Positions 17,278 through 27,600 of a DNA stretch of 38,319 nucleotides are shown one piece after another. This DNA comes from Patescibacteria group bacterium (GTDB lineage: Bacteria > Patescibacteriota > Microgenomatia > Woykebacterales > 2-01-FULL-43-14): contig JAMCZT010000008.1 in assembly GCA_023485445.1 (NCBI GenBank), forward strand, positions 1-38,319. The letters are read 5' to 3'. A program made the translations under genes and the position numbers. The notes beneath the pieces were generated by a model, which ran no database searches, was not told where the DNA came from, and saw only the letters and a list, made by a program, of their open reading frames with translations. The stretch's first letter is position 1; each line of letters begins with the position of its first letter.

Positions 17278-20200
17278 ATGGGAAGAAAATTTATACTTGT
17301 TACCGCTTCAATTATTATTTTTCTTATTGGCCTAAACCTTCTTAATAAAAATAATAATTCGATAAATTTACCCTCTAAAATCCAAGCCCAAACATTAGAC
17401 TCCGACTGGCCTCAATTAGGACACGACTCTCAAAAAAGTAATGCTACTAACCAAATTGTAAATGGTCCTTATCGCTTTTATTGGAGATGGACAGATGTGC
17501 CCATTGCTTCTCGAATTCAACCGGTAATATTTAATGGGACTATGTTTGTAGGAGGGCTAAATGGAACTTTCTATGCTCTTGATGCTGCAGCTGATACTCG
17601 AGGACAAGCTCCTAGGATAGTCTGGCAAAGAGATCTCAAAGACCCAACAGGAGCACTTAACTCACCCATTAGATCTGGAGCCGGAGTTGATGATGCAACC
17701 AATACAGTTGTTGTAGGTACTCAACATGGAGTAATTTATGGTTTGGATATTGCAACAGGCAATGTGGGGGGTAGTCCAAAATGGACTGTCCAAACTGGAG
17801 GAGCTATTTTAGCCTCTCCTCTTATGTATAATGGAGTAGCTTATCTTGGTTCCTCAGATGGTAACTTCTATGCCATAAATACTGCTGACGGAAATGTCTT
17901 GTGGAAGCATCCAATTACTGATCCGGTTAAAGGTAATGTACCTATATTAGGTTCAGCTGCCTTATCTGCAGATGGATCGAGACTTTTCTTTGTGGCGGAA
18001 AATGTTCAGGCTTATGCTTTAAATACTGCTGATGGATCCGAAAGCTGGAACCAGCAACTCCAAGGCCAATCTGGAGCTGACCGCTGGCCAGTAGTGTTGG
18101 GTAACACTGTAGTTTTTAGAACCCAGCCAATTAGAAATTTATGGGATCTTTTACATGAAGGTGATACTGTCATGGATTCTGCAGGAACTGTTTTGGCTGA
18201 TTGGAGTGCTGACTGGAATATTGTTAGACCCCAAATTATTAATAACTTGACTGCAAGTCCTGTCAACCAGACCCTTTTTGTTTTAGATGTTAATACCGGA
18301 CAATCAAAGGGAGTGGCTCCGGTTTTGGCTACTTATGGTACTCAAGATCCGCCCGCTCCACCTACTGTTTATAATCAAATGTTTTATCTTCCTTACCGAG
18401 CCCGTCATGGAATTCAAACAGATGGCGGATCTGTCCATGTGACTACCAGATATGATGCAGAACTCGGAAGAATGGATCCAACAACTTTGGATATTGCAGG
18501 GCTTACTACTGCTGACACCTTTACTTATCAGTTCCGGATGACCTCTGATGAACAATCTGTTCCTACACTGGCTGGCAATTTACTTTTAATGGACAGTTGG
18601 GAAAGGTTAGGTGGGGTACAACTGACTGCATCTACCAATGGTAATTTGGTTGCTATTGCTCAAAGAGCAGCTAATGATTCTTGCGGTTGGGGGCCAGGTG
18701 GAAACCAAATTGTTTTTTCCGAAAACTGTCCTTCTGCTGGACCTTTGACTACAGAAGGAAGAGCTAGAGCAGGAGCAGTGGTAGGTTCTGGCAGGATCTT
18801 CTGGCATGTCGATGCTGTTACCGATGCCAATGGTAGTGGCTATGAATTTTCTGGCAGTGGCTTAGGGGCAATTGGTCCAGCCACTGGAGGTACGACCATA
18901 CCTTTACCTGCAGGAACTGCGCTTTCTCCAATTAGTCCGCTACCATCCAGAGCAGCCACTCCTTCAGCTCAGGCTTTGCTCAATTACATTACCACTGAAC
19001 CAACGCGTCCGGTTGCTGCCCCGACTGATTTAACGACAAAATTAGAGCAGGAAATCCAAAAAATAGTTAGCGCCAATGGTCATTTATTACCTTTATTTAT
19101 TCAGCCGGGAGGATTCAACCCTCTAGGTTCTTATCCCCAAGATACTAATAACCCACCTGAGCCGGCTGTTGTAGCTGGGTCAGATGCATTTTGGTTTGAT
19201 CCGGGTGAACAAGTTCTGACTTTATCACAAGCGTATCCTTATCTTAATCCAACTCTTCAAGGACAGCTTAAAACTTATTTGCAGACTGAGATTAATCGAT
19301 TTTCACCCTTACAAATGCTTCCCTATGGTGCATCTTACGGATCATCCGGTGATTGGTTAAGAACTGGAGTCTCTCGAGAGTTTTATCCAGTGACAATTCG
19401 CAGTAGTCTAGGTACTGGTAACCTTGGAAGTTGGCCACCACCGGCACCAGCTATTCAAACTATATATTCTCTGTGGGCCTACGCCAAATATGTTGATGGT
19501 TTTGGTCCAACCTCTTATGTAGCCACAAATTGGACCAGTATTAAAAATCTATTTGATGCCAAAAAAGGCACTGTAAATAATTATGCGAGAATTGCCGGAG
19601 CAATTGGGTACTCTCGTATAGCTGCTCAACTTGGTCATACTGCTGAAGCCACCGAGGGACAAAACGTGGCTATTGCTGCCATGCAAAACGGAGTAAATTT
19701 CCAGAATTGGTTAGACGTTGCTGACAATGTTTATACTCCCACAACTCCCGATTATAGGCAAAACCAACTAAATAGAGAGCCTGGATTCCGAGGTCAGGTG
19801 TTTTTTGGTCTGACACCGGAAATTGGGAGGTTTTTAAGGGATACTAATAATACTCCAGTTAATACCTTTATTAATCGGTTGACCCATTACACCAATAATG
19901 ATTACCTTTGGTATGTAACTCGGGTAGGTATACAAGGAGAGGCGGGTGAAAATAGTTTCCAAAATCCTGAACTAGGCTGGTCTGTTTTCTTGGCTCAAGC
20001 GTATATTAATGGAGCCAGTCAACAGCAACTGAGGTATTGGTTAGACAGGCCTTGGGGATTGGGTGACCTCTGGTATTTGCAAAAATTAGTTGCTACTATT
20101 GAGGCGCCTTCATCGGCTTTTTCTTTAGCTGATATCAACCAAGATAGTCAAGTTAATATTAAAGACATGGAAATCTTGTTTGATAATTGGAATATGCCAA

Positions 20201-20289
20201 AAAATCGAAGGGCAGATATCAATGGTGACGGAATAGTTAACAGTGTTGATTTTGCACTGGTTTTAAAGGATTGGGGTAAAGTAAAATGA
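17278..20289 (+). CDS. Secreted PQQ-type beta-propeller + alpha-helical (putative toroid) domain + dockerin
   Basis: 1003 aa; signal KIQAQT; propeller blades GTFYALDA, GVIYGLDIATG, GNFYAINTADGNVLWKH; dockerin DINQDSQVNIKDMEILFDNWN / DINGDGIVNSVDFALVLKDWG. Confidence 0.85.
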   Translation: MGRKFILVTASIIIFLIGLNLLNKNNNSINLPSKIQAQTLDSDWPQLGHDSQKSNATNQIVNGPYRFYWRWTDVPIASRIQPVIFNGTMFVGGLNGTFYALDAAADTRGQAPRIVWQRDLKDPTGALNSPIRSGAGVDDATNTVVVGTQHGVIYGLDIATGNVGGSPKWTVQTGGAILASPLMYNGVAYLGSSDGNFYAINTADGNVLWKHPITDPVKGNVPILGSAALSADGSRLFFVAENVQAYALNTADGSESWNQQLQGQSGADRWPVVLGNTVVFRTQPIRNLWDLLHEGDTVMDSAGTVLADWSADWNIVRPQIINNLTASPVNQTLFVLDVNTGQSKGVAPVLATYGTQDPPAPPTVYNQMFYLPYRARHGIQTDGGSVHVTTRYDAELGRMDPTTLDIAGLTTADTFTYQFRMTSDEQSVPTLAGNLLLMDSWERLGGVQLTASTNGNLVAIAQRAANDSCGWGPGGNQIVFSENCPSAGPLTTEGRARAGAVVGSGRIFWHVDAVTDANGSGYEFSGSGLGAIGPATGGTTIPLPAGTALSPISPLPSRAATPSAQALLNYITTEPTRPVAAPTDLTTKLEQEIQKIVSANGHLLPLFIQPGGFNPLGSYPQDTNNPPEPAVVAGSDAFWFDPGEQVLTLSQAYPYLNPTLQGQLKTYLQTEINRFSPLQMLPYGASYGSSGDWLRTGVSREFYPVTIRSSLGTGNLGSWPPPAPAIQTIYSLWAYAKYVDGFGPTSYVATNWTSIKNLFDAKKGTVNNYARIAGAIGYSRIAAQLGHTAEATEGQNVAIAAMQNGVNFQNWLDVADNVYTPTTPDYRQNQLNREPGFRGQVFFGLTPEIGRFLRDTNNTPVNTFINRLTHYTNNDYLWYVTRVGIQGEAGENSFQNPELGWSVFLAQAYINGASQQQLRYWLDRPWGLGDLWYLQKLVATIEAPSSAFSLADINQDSQVNIKDMEILFDNWNMPKNRRADINGDGIVNSVDFALVLKDWGKVK

Positions 20290-21851
20290 AGAAACTCTTT
20301 TTAATTATCACTATTTTGGCCAGTACCGTAATCTTAGCTTTTATCTCTCAACCAAAGACTAGACACTCTCCTCCTAACCTTCCCGCTTTAGTCCAAGCTC
20401 AAACCACCGGTACCGATTGGCCTCAGGTTCAAAAAGATGCTGCTCACACCGGATATTCTTCTGAAACCTTAGGCACTAATTTCAAAGTAGCCTGGACTCA
20501 TCCTTTCCAGCCAGACAGAGTCCATCCTCAAGTCCAAGCTATTATCTACAAAGGTAAAGCTTTTGTAGGTACTGAAGGGGCTAATGGTCAAAAACCAACC
20601 CTTTATGCCCTAAATTCTACCAATGGCCAAGAAGTTTGGAAATTTGAAGCAGGTGGACCAATATTAAACTCAGTCGCTGCAGATAATGGCAAAGTCTTCT
20701 TTGGATCATTAGATGGAGCTGTTTATGCCATCTACACTGATACTGAAAATGGGCATACTCAAGGCCAACTTGCCTGGAAACAACAATTATCCCAAAGATT
20801 AGGCTTTTCAACAGCACCGATAGTAGCTGATAATAAGGTTATGCTGGGTGGACAGGATGGTTACTTTTATGCTTTGGATCCAGGAGATGGCCACACGATC
20901 TGGAGGTATGATGCCGATGCTCCTATTATTCAAACTGCTGCTTATGACCAGGGCAAAGTTTTCTTTGGCACGCTTGATATGTATGTTTATGGCTTAAATA
21001 CGTCTCCGGCAAATACTAATGATCCGGCATCTATTCTTGCTTGGAAGAGCGCTAAACTGGATGGTAAAGGTTTTAAAGATTATTGGCCAGTTGTTACTCA
21101 AGGTAAAGTACTGGCCAGACCCATACCCAAAGAACCATGGGTCTATACAGGTTTTCCGAATTTAGGCTTTCCTTTTGTCCAAATCTGGAGTGCTTCCGAT
21201 CCTAACTGGACATGGCTAAACACTAATAGTTCGGCTATAGCTGCCGGCCATGCTGCACAAGTGGCCGATATTATTAATTCGCAAAACAAAGCTATAGCTA
21301 GTTATGAGGCTAATCCGGGTAGCTTCCAGAAAAATCTTTATGTTTTGGATGAAAATACCGGTCGGGAACCTTTTGCCGTACCTCAGTGGATTGAGCAAAC
21401 CATGAACGGCACTCCGGCTGCCCCTTGTGTTGATCGGGATGGTAAACTAGTTACCCCCGTATCGTTTATCCGCAGTGGATGGGGCAGGCTCGAGTTGGCA
21501 ACAAGTAGCGGTCGGATTACTGATCTTTTGTATGATGGTTATGATTGGTATGAGCAGCCATTTAATTCGACAAGTGGGGGTAGTCCGGCTGGAATGGGTA
21601 ATCCTGATGAAAATTTGGCGGTTAGTTGTACGGCTAACTTAATTCTCTCCGCTCATCACATGGAGACAAACGCAAATTACACCGGAGCCTTTAATTTAGA
21701 TACCAGAAGATGGATACAAATTCCACCTGGTTACAGAAATAGCCAAATGTTTAACAATACCCAGGCCGGAGGCACTAATCCTTTCTCTATTTCCAACGGT
21801 ATGATTTATCATGTGGCGGTTAATGAATTAGTAGCCAGGACAACGAATTAA
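20286..21851 (+). CDS. Secreted PQQ-type beta-propeller protein without dockerin (likely N-terminal half of a split gene)
   Basis: 521 aa; signal LVQAQT; TLYALNSTNGQEVWKFEAGGP, GYFYALDPGDGHTIWRYDADAP; ends NELVARTTN with no dockerin; ATGA overlap with upstream CDS. Confidence 0.82.
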   Translation: MKKLFLIITILASTVILAFISQPKTRHSPPNLPALVQAQTTGTDWPQVQKDAAHTGYSSETLGTNFKVAWTHPFQPDRVHPQVQAIIYKGKAFVGTEGANGQKPTLYALNSTNGQEVWKFEAGGPILNSVAADNGKVFFGSLDGAVYAIYTDTENGHTQGQLAWKQQLSQRLGFSTAPIVADNKVMLGGQDGYFYALDPGDGHTIWRYDADAPIIQTAAYDQGKVFFGTLDMYVYGLNTSPANTNDPASILAWKSAKLDGKGFKDYWPVVTQGKVLARPIPKEPWVYTGFPNLGFPFVQIWSASDPNWTWLNTNSSAIAAGHAAQVADIINSQNKAIASYEANPGSFQKNLYVLDENTGREPFAVPQWIEQTMNGTPAAPCVDRDGKLVTPVSFIRSGWGRLELATSSGRITDLLYDGYDWYEQPFNSTSGGSPAGMGNPDENLAVSCTANLILSAHHMETNANYTGAFNLDTRRWIQIPPGYRNSQMFNNTQAGGTNPFSISNGMIYHVAVNELVARTTN

Positions 21852-21860
21852 TTAAGATTT

Positions 21861-24638
21861 ATGACTAAAGATTTACGATTAAAGAATATCAATTGTCATT
21901 GCGAGCGTAAGCGAAGCAATCTTTATCTTTTGTTTAATGGATTGCCACGAATCCTTTGGACACTGGCAATGACATTAGTGTTACTTTCAACATTTAGTGT
22001 AAATGAGGTGCATGCCCAGACTGTGGATCCTTCGGTGTGGCAAACAGGAGCAACTGGATTAAGGGCCACTGCTAATAATGAAAGTAAAACAGCTGGGCTT
22101 TCAATTATTATCAAGGCGTCAAGTGTCCCGTTTATGTCCCTGCAGGGAGGGGTGAAAAATGGGGGGTGGGGAAGGGTTATAGGACCTACTACAGTTGATT
22201 TGGGTGAAATTAAATTACCTGGGATAAATCCTTCTCTCGTTTCCCAGGTGTCTGATTGGTCACATAATGAAATGTCTTTTACTAACAATTTAAATATTTG
22301 GATTTCCAGGCTTTCCCCGGCGGTATTAGTTCAAAACTTAAACAACTCTTTAAGATTATTTTCTGGTAATTTAAATGGAGGTGTATTTGCTCCTGGAAGC
22401 GCCATCGGCGAACCTTGGTATCAACAAGTGGTTCAAGGCAGAACTCCCTCGCCTGTCTATCCTAAATATATAGCATATTCCTCAGGCGGGAATATCAGGG
22501 TTCAACAAATCCCTGCTTCAGGAACTACTGCCTTAAGCCTGCCTGATTTAGATAGTAATTGGATCCTGGTTTGGTATGGCAATAATAGTTATTTTGTAGA
22601 TACAAAAAAACCGCTAACTTATTCAGGTACAAGTGATAATTATCCTGAATCAAATCTCGCCATACAATACACCTATCAAGCAGATCCCCCAATGTTAATT
22701 AAATTCCAAAATAATCCTACAAGTATTATTCAAACTTCTGAAGGAGGAATAGATTTAGCCTTTAATGGTAATTCTGGTTATACCTCAATGATGCCTCTTT
22801 TAGGCAGAGAACATTTGAAAGCAACAGACACAGAAGGATGGGGAACTTCTGGAACATTACCAGCAAATGTTTTGACTAAGATTAATTTCTGGAATACTAA
22901 CAACAGATTATGTTCTTATCCAACAACTGTCTCAGAAACCTATGCTTATGATACCAGTAGTGATACTTCAACTATCTCAGAAAATATCAATTACCTTAAT
23001 GTTTGTCTTGGAGGATCAACTACTTCAGGTTTTACTATCTTACCTCCATCTGTATCTTTGGCTAAAGACGCTTTAGGCACAAGCTTTAATATTTCTGGAA
23101 CGCCTACTGATGCTAATTATCCTACAGAATTTGGACCAATTATTGGAATTGATAATACTAACCATTATTCTTACTCCATTTCTGGCTTTAAAAAATATAC
23201 CGATGTAAAAAGAGTGGCAACTAATTCAAACGGAGCACCAGCTGATTTATTACAAAGCCTAATCGCTCAGGTGGATAAACTCATTGCTGCTGGGCATTTA
23301 GCTCCTTGGGTAGCTCATGATGCAGCTCAGGGTGATCTTACCGGCTCAGTGGAATTTATTAATCCTGCAGATACTATTTACCATTTAGCAGAAGTTATTC
23401 CAATTTTACCTGAACCTCAAAAAACCAATCTGATTAATTATCTTAAATCTGAAAGAACAAACTTTCCCCCAGAAACTGTTTATAATCTGTCACTAACTCA
23501 AGGAACAGCCAGAGAAGATTATGCTTTGCCTTTATCCAGAACATCAATTGGACCAACTTATGCTCAAAGATGGGAACAGTTTCGCTCAGACATATTTTTG
23601 AAGCAGATCCCGCTTTATAATTTCTATGCTTTGGCTAATTATTATGATGTTACAGGTGATACTGTTCCTTCTTCTGTTCTTACTGCAGCTGTTTCTGTAT
23701 TAAATGCAAATATGGCCGAGCAGGATTGGGCCACTTTTTATTGGTTTAAGGGGTTTGATCAACAAGAAGTAGCAGTGGAAAATGTTAACAGGCACTTAGC
23801 CGGACTTGTTGGCTTAACCAAACTTGCCAAAAAGGCTAACAATTCTCAAGTCGAAAATTTATCTCGGGCACTTTTAGCAAAAACTGCCCTAGAAAGAATT
23901 GCCTTTTTGGAATACCCAAGTTACCTTTATACTTCTGGTCTTATGGATTTGGCTTCACTACCTGCTAATTGGCAGCCTCTTCAGTTAACCACTGATTTTT
24001 ATGGATATATTATTAACTATAACTGGCAGAATGCCAATGATGATGTCCGTCAAATGTTAACTTTGAACCAATTTGAAAGTTACCTTTCTGATCATTCTGG
24101 TACCAGTAGGGTGTGGAGAAAAGCAGTCAATCCAGATTTGATTACTTTTAAAGGAATGGTGCCAGAAGCTTTCAGGTTTTTGGCTGACTTTGATAAATCA
24201 AAAGCAGAAATTTATGTTAAAAAGGTAGAAACTTATATTCCTTCCTGGTATCTAGCTTTAGATTCAGCTCAGGTTGGAGCAGAACATGGAACAAGCCATC
24301 CGGGTGATTCTTTCCAAATTTTTATGGCTAAGGATTTAATCAATGGAGAATCAGCACAAAACTTAGCTCGCTATACCAGTTTTCCCTGGCTTAATATTGG
24401 TGATTTTTTCTATATGCAAAAGCTGGCAGAAACTATTAAAGCTTATGAGGGAGTAACTTGGGAAGATCAAACATACTTAGCAGGGGACATTAACCAAGAT
24501 CATACCGTAAACTTAGATGATATCAAGATTTTGTTTGATAACTGGAATATGCCCAGAGATAGAAGGGCTGATGCCAATGGCGATGGGGTAGTCAACGGGG
24601 TAGACTTCGGCTTATTATTAAAAGACTGGGGGAAATGA
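21861..24638 (+). CDS. Secreted alpha-helical (putative toroid) domain protein with extra beta domain and dockerin (likely C-terminal half of a split gene)
   Basis: 925 aa; signal region ILWTLAMTLVLLSTFSVNEVHAQT; VDKLIAAGHLAPW...ADTIYHLAEVIPILPEPQK matches the 1331-aa paralog; dockerin DINQDHTVNLDDIKILFDNWN / DANGDGVVNGVDFGLLLKDWG. Start uncertain (21861 or 21970). Confidence 0.8.
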   Translation: MTKDLRLKNINCHCERKRSNLYLLFNGLPRILWTLAMTLVLLSTFSVNEVHAQTVDPSVWQTGATGLRATANNESKTAGLSIIIKASSVPFMSLQGGVKNGGWGRVIGPTTVDLGEIKLPGINPSLVSQVSDWSHNEMSFTNNLNIWISRLSPAVLVQNLNNSLRLFSGNLNGGVFAPGSAIGEPWYQQVVQGRTPSPVYPKYIAYSSGGNIRVQQIPASGTTALSLPDLDSNWILVWYGNNSYFVDTKKPLTYSGTSDNYPESNLAIQYTYQADPPMLIKFQNNPTSIIQTSEGGIDLAFNGNSGYTSMMPLLGREHLKATDTEGWGTSGTLPANVLTKINFWNTNNRLCSYPTTVSETYAYDTSSDTSTISENINYLNVCLGGSTTSGFTILPPSVSLAKDALGTSFNISGTPTDANYPTEFGPIIGIDNTNHYSYSISGFKKYTDVKRVATNSNGAPADLLQSLIAQVDKLIAAGHLAPWVAHDAAQGDLTGSVEFINPADTIYHLAEVIPILPEPQKTNLINYLKSERTNFPPETVYNLSLTQGTAREDYALPLSRTSIGPTYAQRWEQFRSDIFLKQIPLYNFYALANYYDVTGDTVPSSVLTAAVSVLNANMAEQDWATFYWFKGFDQQEVAVENVNRHLAGLVGLTKLAKKANNSQVENLSRALLAKTALERIAFLEYPSYLYTSGLMDLASLPANWQPLQLTTDFYGYIINYNWQNANDDVRQMLTLNQFESYLSDHSGTSRVWRKAVNPDLITFKGMVPEAFRFLADFDKSKAEIYVKKVETYIPSWYLALDSAQVGAEHGTSHPGDSFQIFMAKDLINGESAQNLARYTSFPWLNIGDFFYMQKLAETIKAYEGVTWEDQTYLAGDINQDHTVNLDDIKILFDNWNMPRDRRADANGDGVVNGVDFGLLLKDWGK
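21894..21974. repeat. Palindromic REP/MITE-like element ('TGTCATTGCGAGCG...GGCAATGACA') inside the 5' coding region of the next CDS
   Basis: Left arm TGTCATTGCGAGCGTAAGCGAAGCAATC, right arm GATTGCCACGAATCCTTTGGACACTGGCAATGACA; arms are imperfect reverse complements with matching termini. Confidence 0.75.
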
Positions 24639-27600
24639 TGAAAAAAGTTCTCTTGACTTTCCTGGCCGTTCTTGCCCTCTGGACTTTTATTTATCAGAAA
24701 AACCAAGTCTACTTGATGAAAATTAACGCTCAGACCACTGGTCCTCAAATTGGTAGTATTAACGATAACCTTTCAGCTTATCCTAATTCCATCGTTCCGC
24801 AGTATTCTAAATTTGAACTTACTTTTAGTATTAACAACACTGTCGCAACGAATTTACAGTTTCCTTACGATGCTAGCCCACCCACCGGGTTGATTGGCAA
24901 AATTGGCCTTTCCGTGGACGGGCTTTTTACGACGGATAATTGGGCCACTACGATTACCCAACCTGGCTTTTTATATCAGGATTATGAGCAAACGGTGCAA
25001 AACAACCGAGAGCATCTTTATCCCAAAGGGGTACCGGTTTGGAAGATTCGCTTTGCGCCAAAGATTAAGGGAACTTATCATTATAAAATCAGAGCTACGG
25101 ATGACTCCGGAATAAATTATTATCCCACTAACGGTGATTTGACTTTTTCCGTGGGTGATTCACCACCAAGTAATCACGGTTTTATTCAGGTCAGTCCTAA
25201 TGATAAGCGCTACTTTGAATTTTCCGATGGTACACTCTTTAATCCTGCGGGGGTAAACGGGGGTTTTGACGCCAAAAACGATAGTTTGGTCACTCTTGAT
25301 CAAAAACTCACCCAACAATCTAACAACGGCCTCAACCTGTTCCGTCTTTGGATGAGCGGGACTTCAATTGCTGGGTCGGCTTGGTCTCCTTGGATCTGGT
25401 TTGGTGGGCCTTGGTATGGCGGTTATATTCCTAACTCAGCGCTTTGGGTGAACCCTCAAAAAAACCAGACCAACCCTCTTTATAACCCCACCGCCAGCAG
25501 CGAAGACTACATCTTTGCTCTAAACTATAATCCGCCCAACACTTCCGCCGCCTGTTTATTTACCGGCTGGATGAATCCGCCTATTTCAGTCAAACCCAGC
25601 ACAAAGTATCATTTTAAAGTTCGCGCTTTGGCAGAAAACGTTACCGGTCCAAGAAATTCTGCTCAAACTAACTATGGTTTAACGCTAAAAATTGCCGGTT
25701 GGCCCAACGCAGACGCCAATTCTTGTCCCGACGCGTTGTCTTCTTACTCAGCCCTAACGCCTTACCTTAACGGGAATGGCTGGCAGACGGTTGAAGCTGA
25801 CTACACTACGACAGGAAGTCAACAATTTATCGATTTTCTTTACATGGTCATGGACAACGTTAATACTGGTTCTTATGCTCACGTGGCCGAGGTTTCGATG
25901 AAGGAAGTTTTAGCCAACGGTTCGCTGGGACCGGAGATTTTAATTAAGAGCAAATCCGATATGCAGAACGACTTTAACTTACGCGAATCTTGGAAATGGG
26001 ATTATCTTTTCGATAGAGCGGCCGAAAAGAATATTTACTTTAAAACGGTCGTTTTAGAAAAAAACGATCGAGTCTGGAACATGATCAAACCAGACGGAAC
26101 CATGGATACCACCGAAAGCAACAACAATTTTTACGCCGTTGACCCTTCCGATTGGACGAAAGAAACTAAAGTGAGAAGATTGCAAGAATATTTTTGGCGG
26201 TACCTCGCCGCCAGGTGGGGATACTCGACGGCTGTCCACTCTTGGGAATTCGTGAACGAAGGCGACCCGTTTAGCGGATATCATTATACTTCTACCGAAG
26301 CTTTTGCCAAATATATGCATCAAAACGAACCAGAGCGACACTTGGTGGCCACTTCCAATTGGCATTCTTTTCCCGTCGATAGTTTTTGGGGCAATTCTGC
26401 CTATCCCGACGTTGATTATGCCGATATTCATGCTTACATTAACACTGGTAGTTACAATTGGTCGCCACCAACGGGAACCTATTTGGAGACAGATTCGGCA
26501 AACGTGATGGACAGTAAGGGCGGCTCGATCAGGGTACCAGCAGGGAAGAATAGTGTTAATGGTGATCTTGGTTATCCGGTTAAGGGTCAAGGAAAATGGA
26601 CAATTTCTGTTTGGATGAAAATAAATAATTACACTGGTAGTTGTCCTTACGGAATGTCTTCCGGCTTGGCCGGACCAATTTTTAGGATCAACATGGATGG
26701 AACGGGCGGTTTTACAAGAAGCATTCCTTACGATCCGACTGATCCCAATAAATATTACGTGTGTACCAACTCATTTACTGGAACGAAAGATTGGACCAAG
26801 TTTTCGGAAGCCTTCGATATCCCGGATAGCGTGTATCACAATCTTCGCGTGGGCTTTGACACTTCATATGCGACAACCGGCACCGCTTGGTTTGATAACT
26901 TAGAGATTACGGATCCAGCAGGGAAGAAGTTTTACGTTTTAGGCGATGGCACCTTTGATGATCAAGTTCGCCTTGATCAAGATACGGCAGTTTATGCTCA
27001 GAGCTTAAGTAGTTTATATAGTTCCGCCGGGCCAGCGGGCGCCGCCAAACCTACTATTCGAGGAGAAACCGGTATCGTTGATCCGTTGACAGGTGGCGAG
27101 TGGTCAGAACTGGCTAAAGACACCCAAGGAGTTTGGTTACATAAATTTATTTGGGGGCAGATAAATTCTGGCGGCATATCGAGCTTATACTGGTGGCAGG
27201 ATGCAATTAACAAAAATAATCTTTGGGGGCAGTTTAAGCCGTTTTCAAACTTTATGCAAGGTATTCCGATTAATAATGGTCATTATCAAGACGCGCAGAC
27301 TAGCGTTTCGGACAGTAATTTAAGAGCCTGGGGACAAAAAGATACTTTTAATGGCAAAGCTCATCTTTGGATTGATAACAAAACTGATACTTGGACCAAT
27401 GTCGTCAATAATCCGGGAACTGTTACCCCCGCTTCGGGAACAGTCACCTTTTCTGGAATGCCTATTGGGTCTTACAATATCGCTTGGGTCGATCCTTACA
27501 CCGGCAACACCATCAAAACTGAGACGCTCAACGTAAATGGCGCCGGAAATATTCTTCTTACGTTACCATCGACCTTAACCACCGACGTTGCTGTCAAAAT

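Noticed and set aside
20286-24638. 521/925 split explained as a simple sequencing frameshift
   Set aside because: The junction contains a stop, a short intergenic gap, a new start and a new hydrophobic segment ending HAQT, which a single indel would not create.
26054-26590. 178-aa minus-strand ORF
   Set aside because: Antisense to the glycoside hydrolase catalytic region; low-complexity-like composition typical of shadow ORFs.
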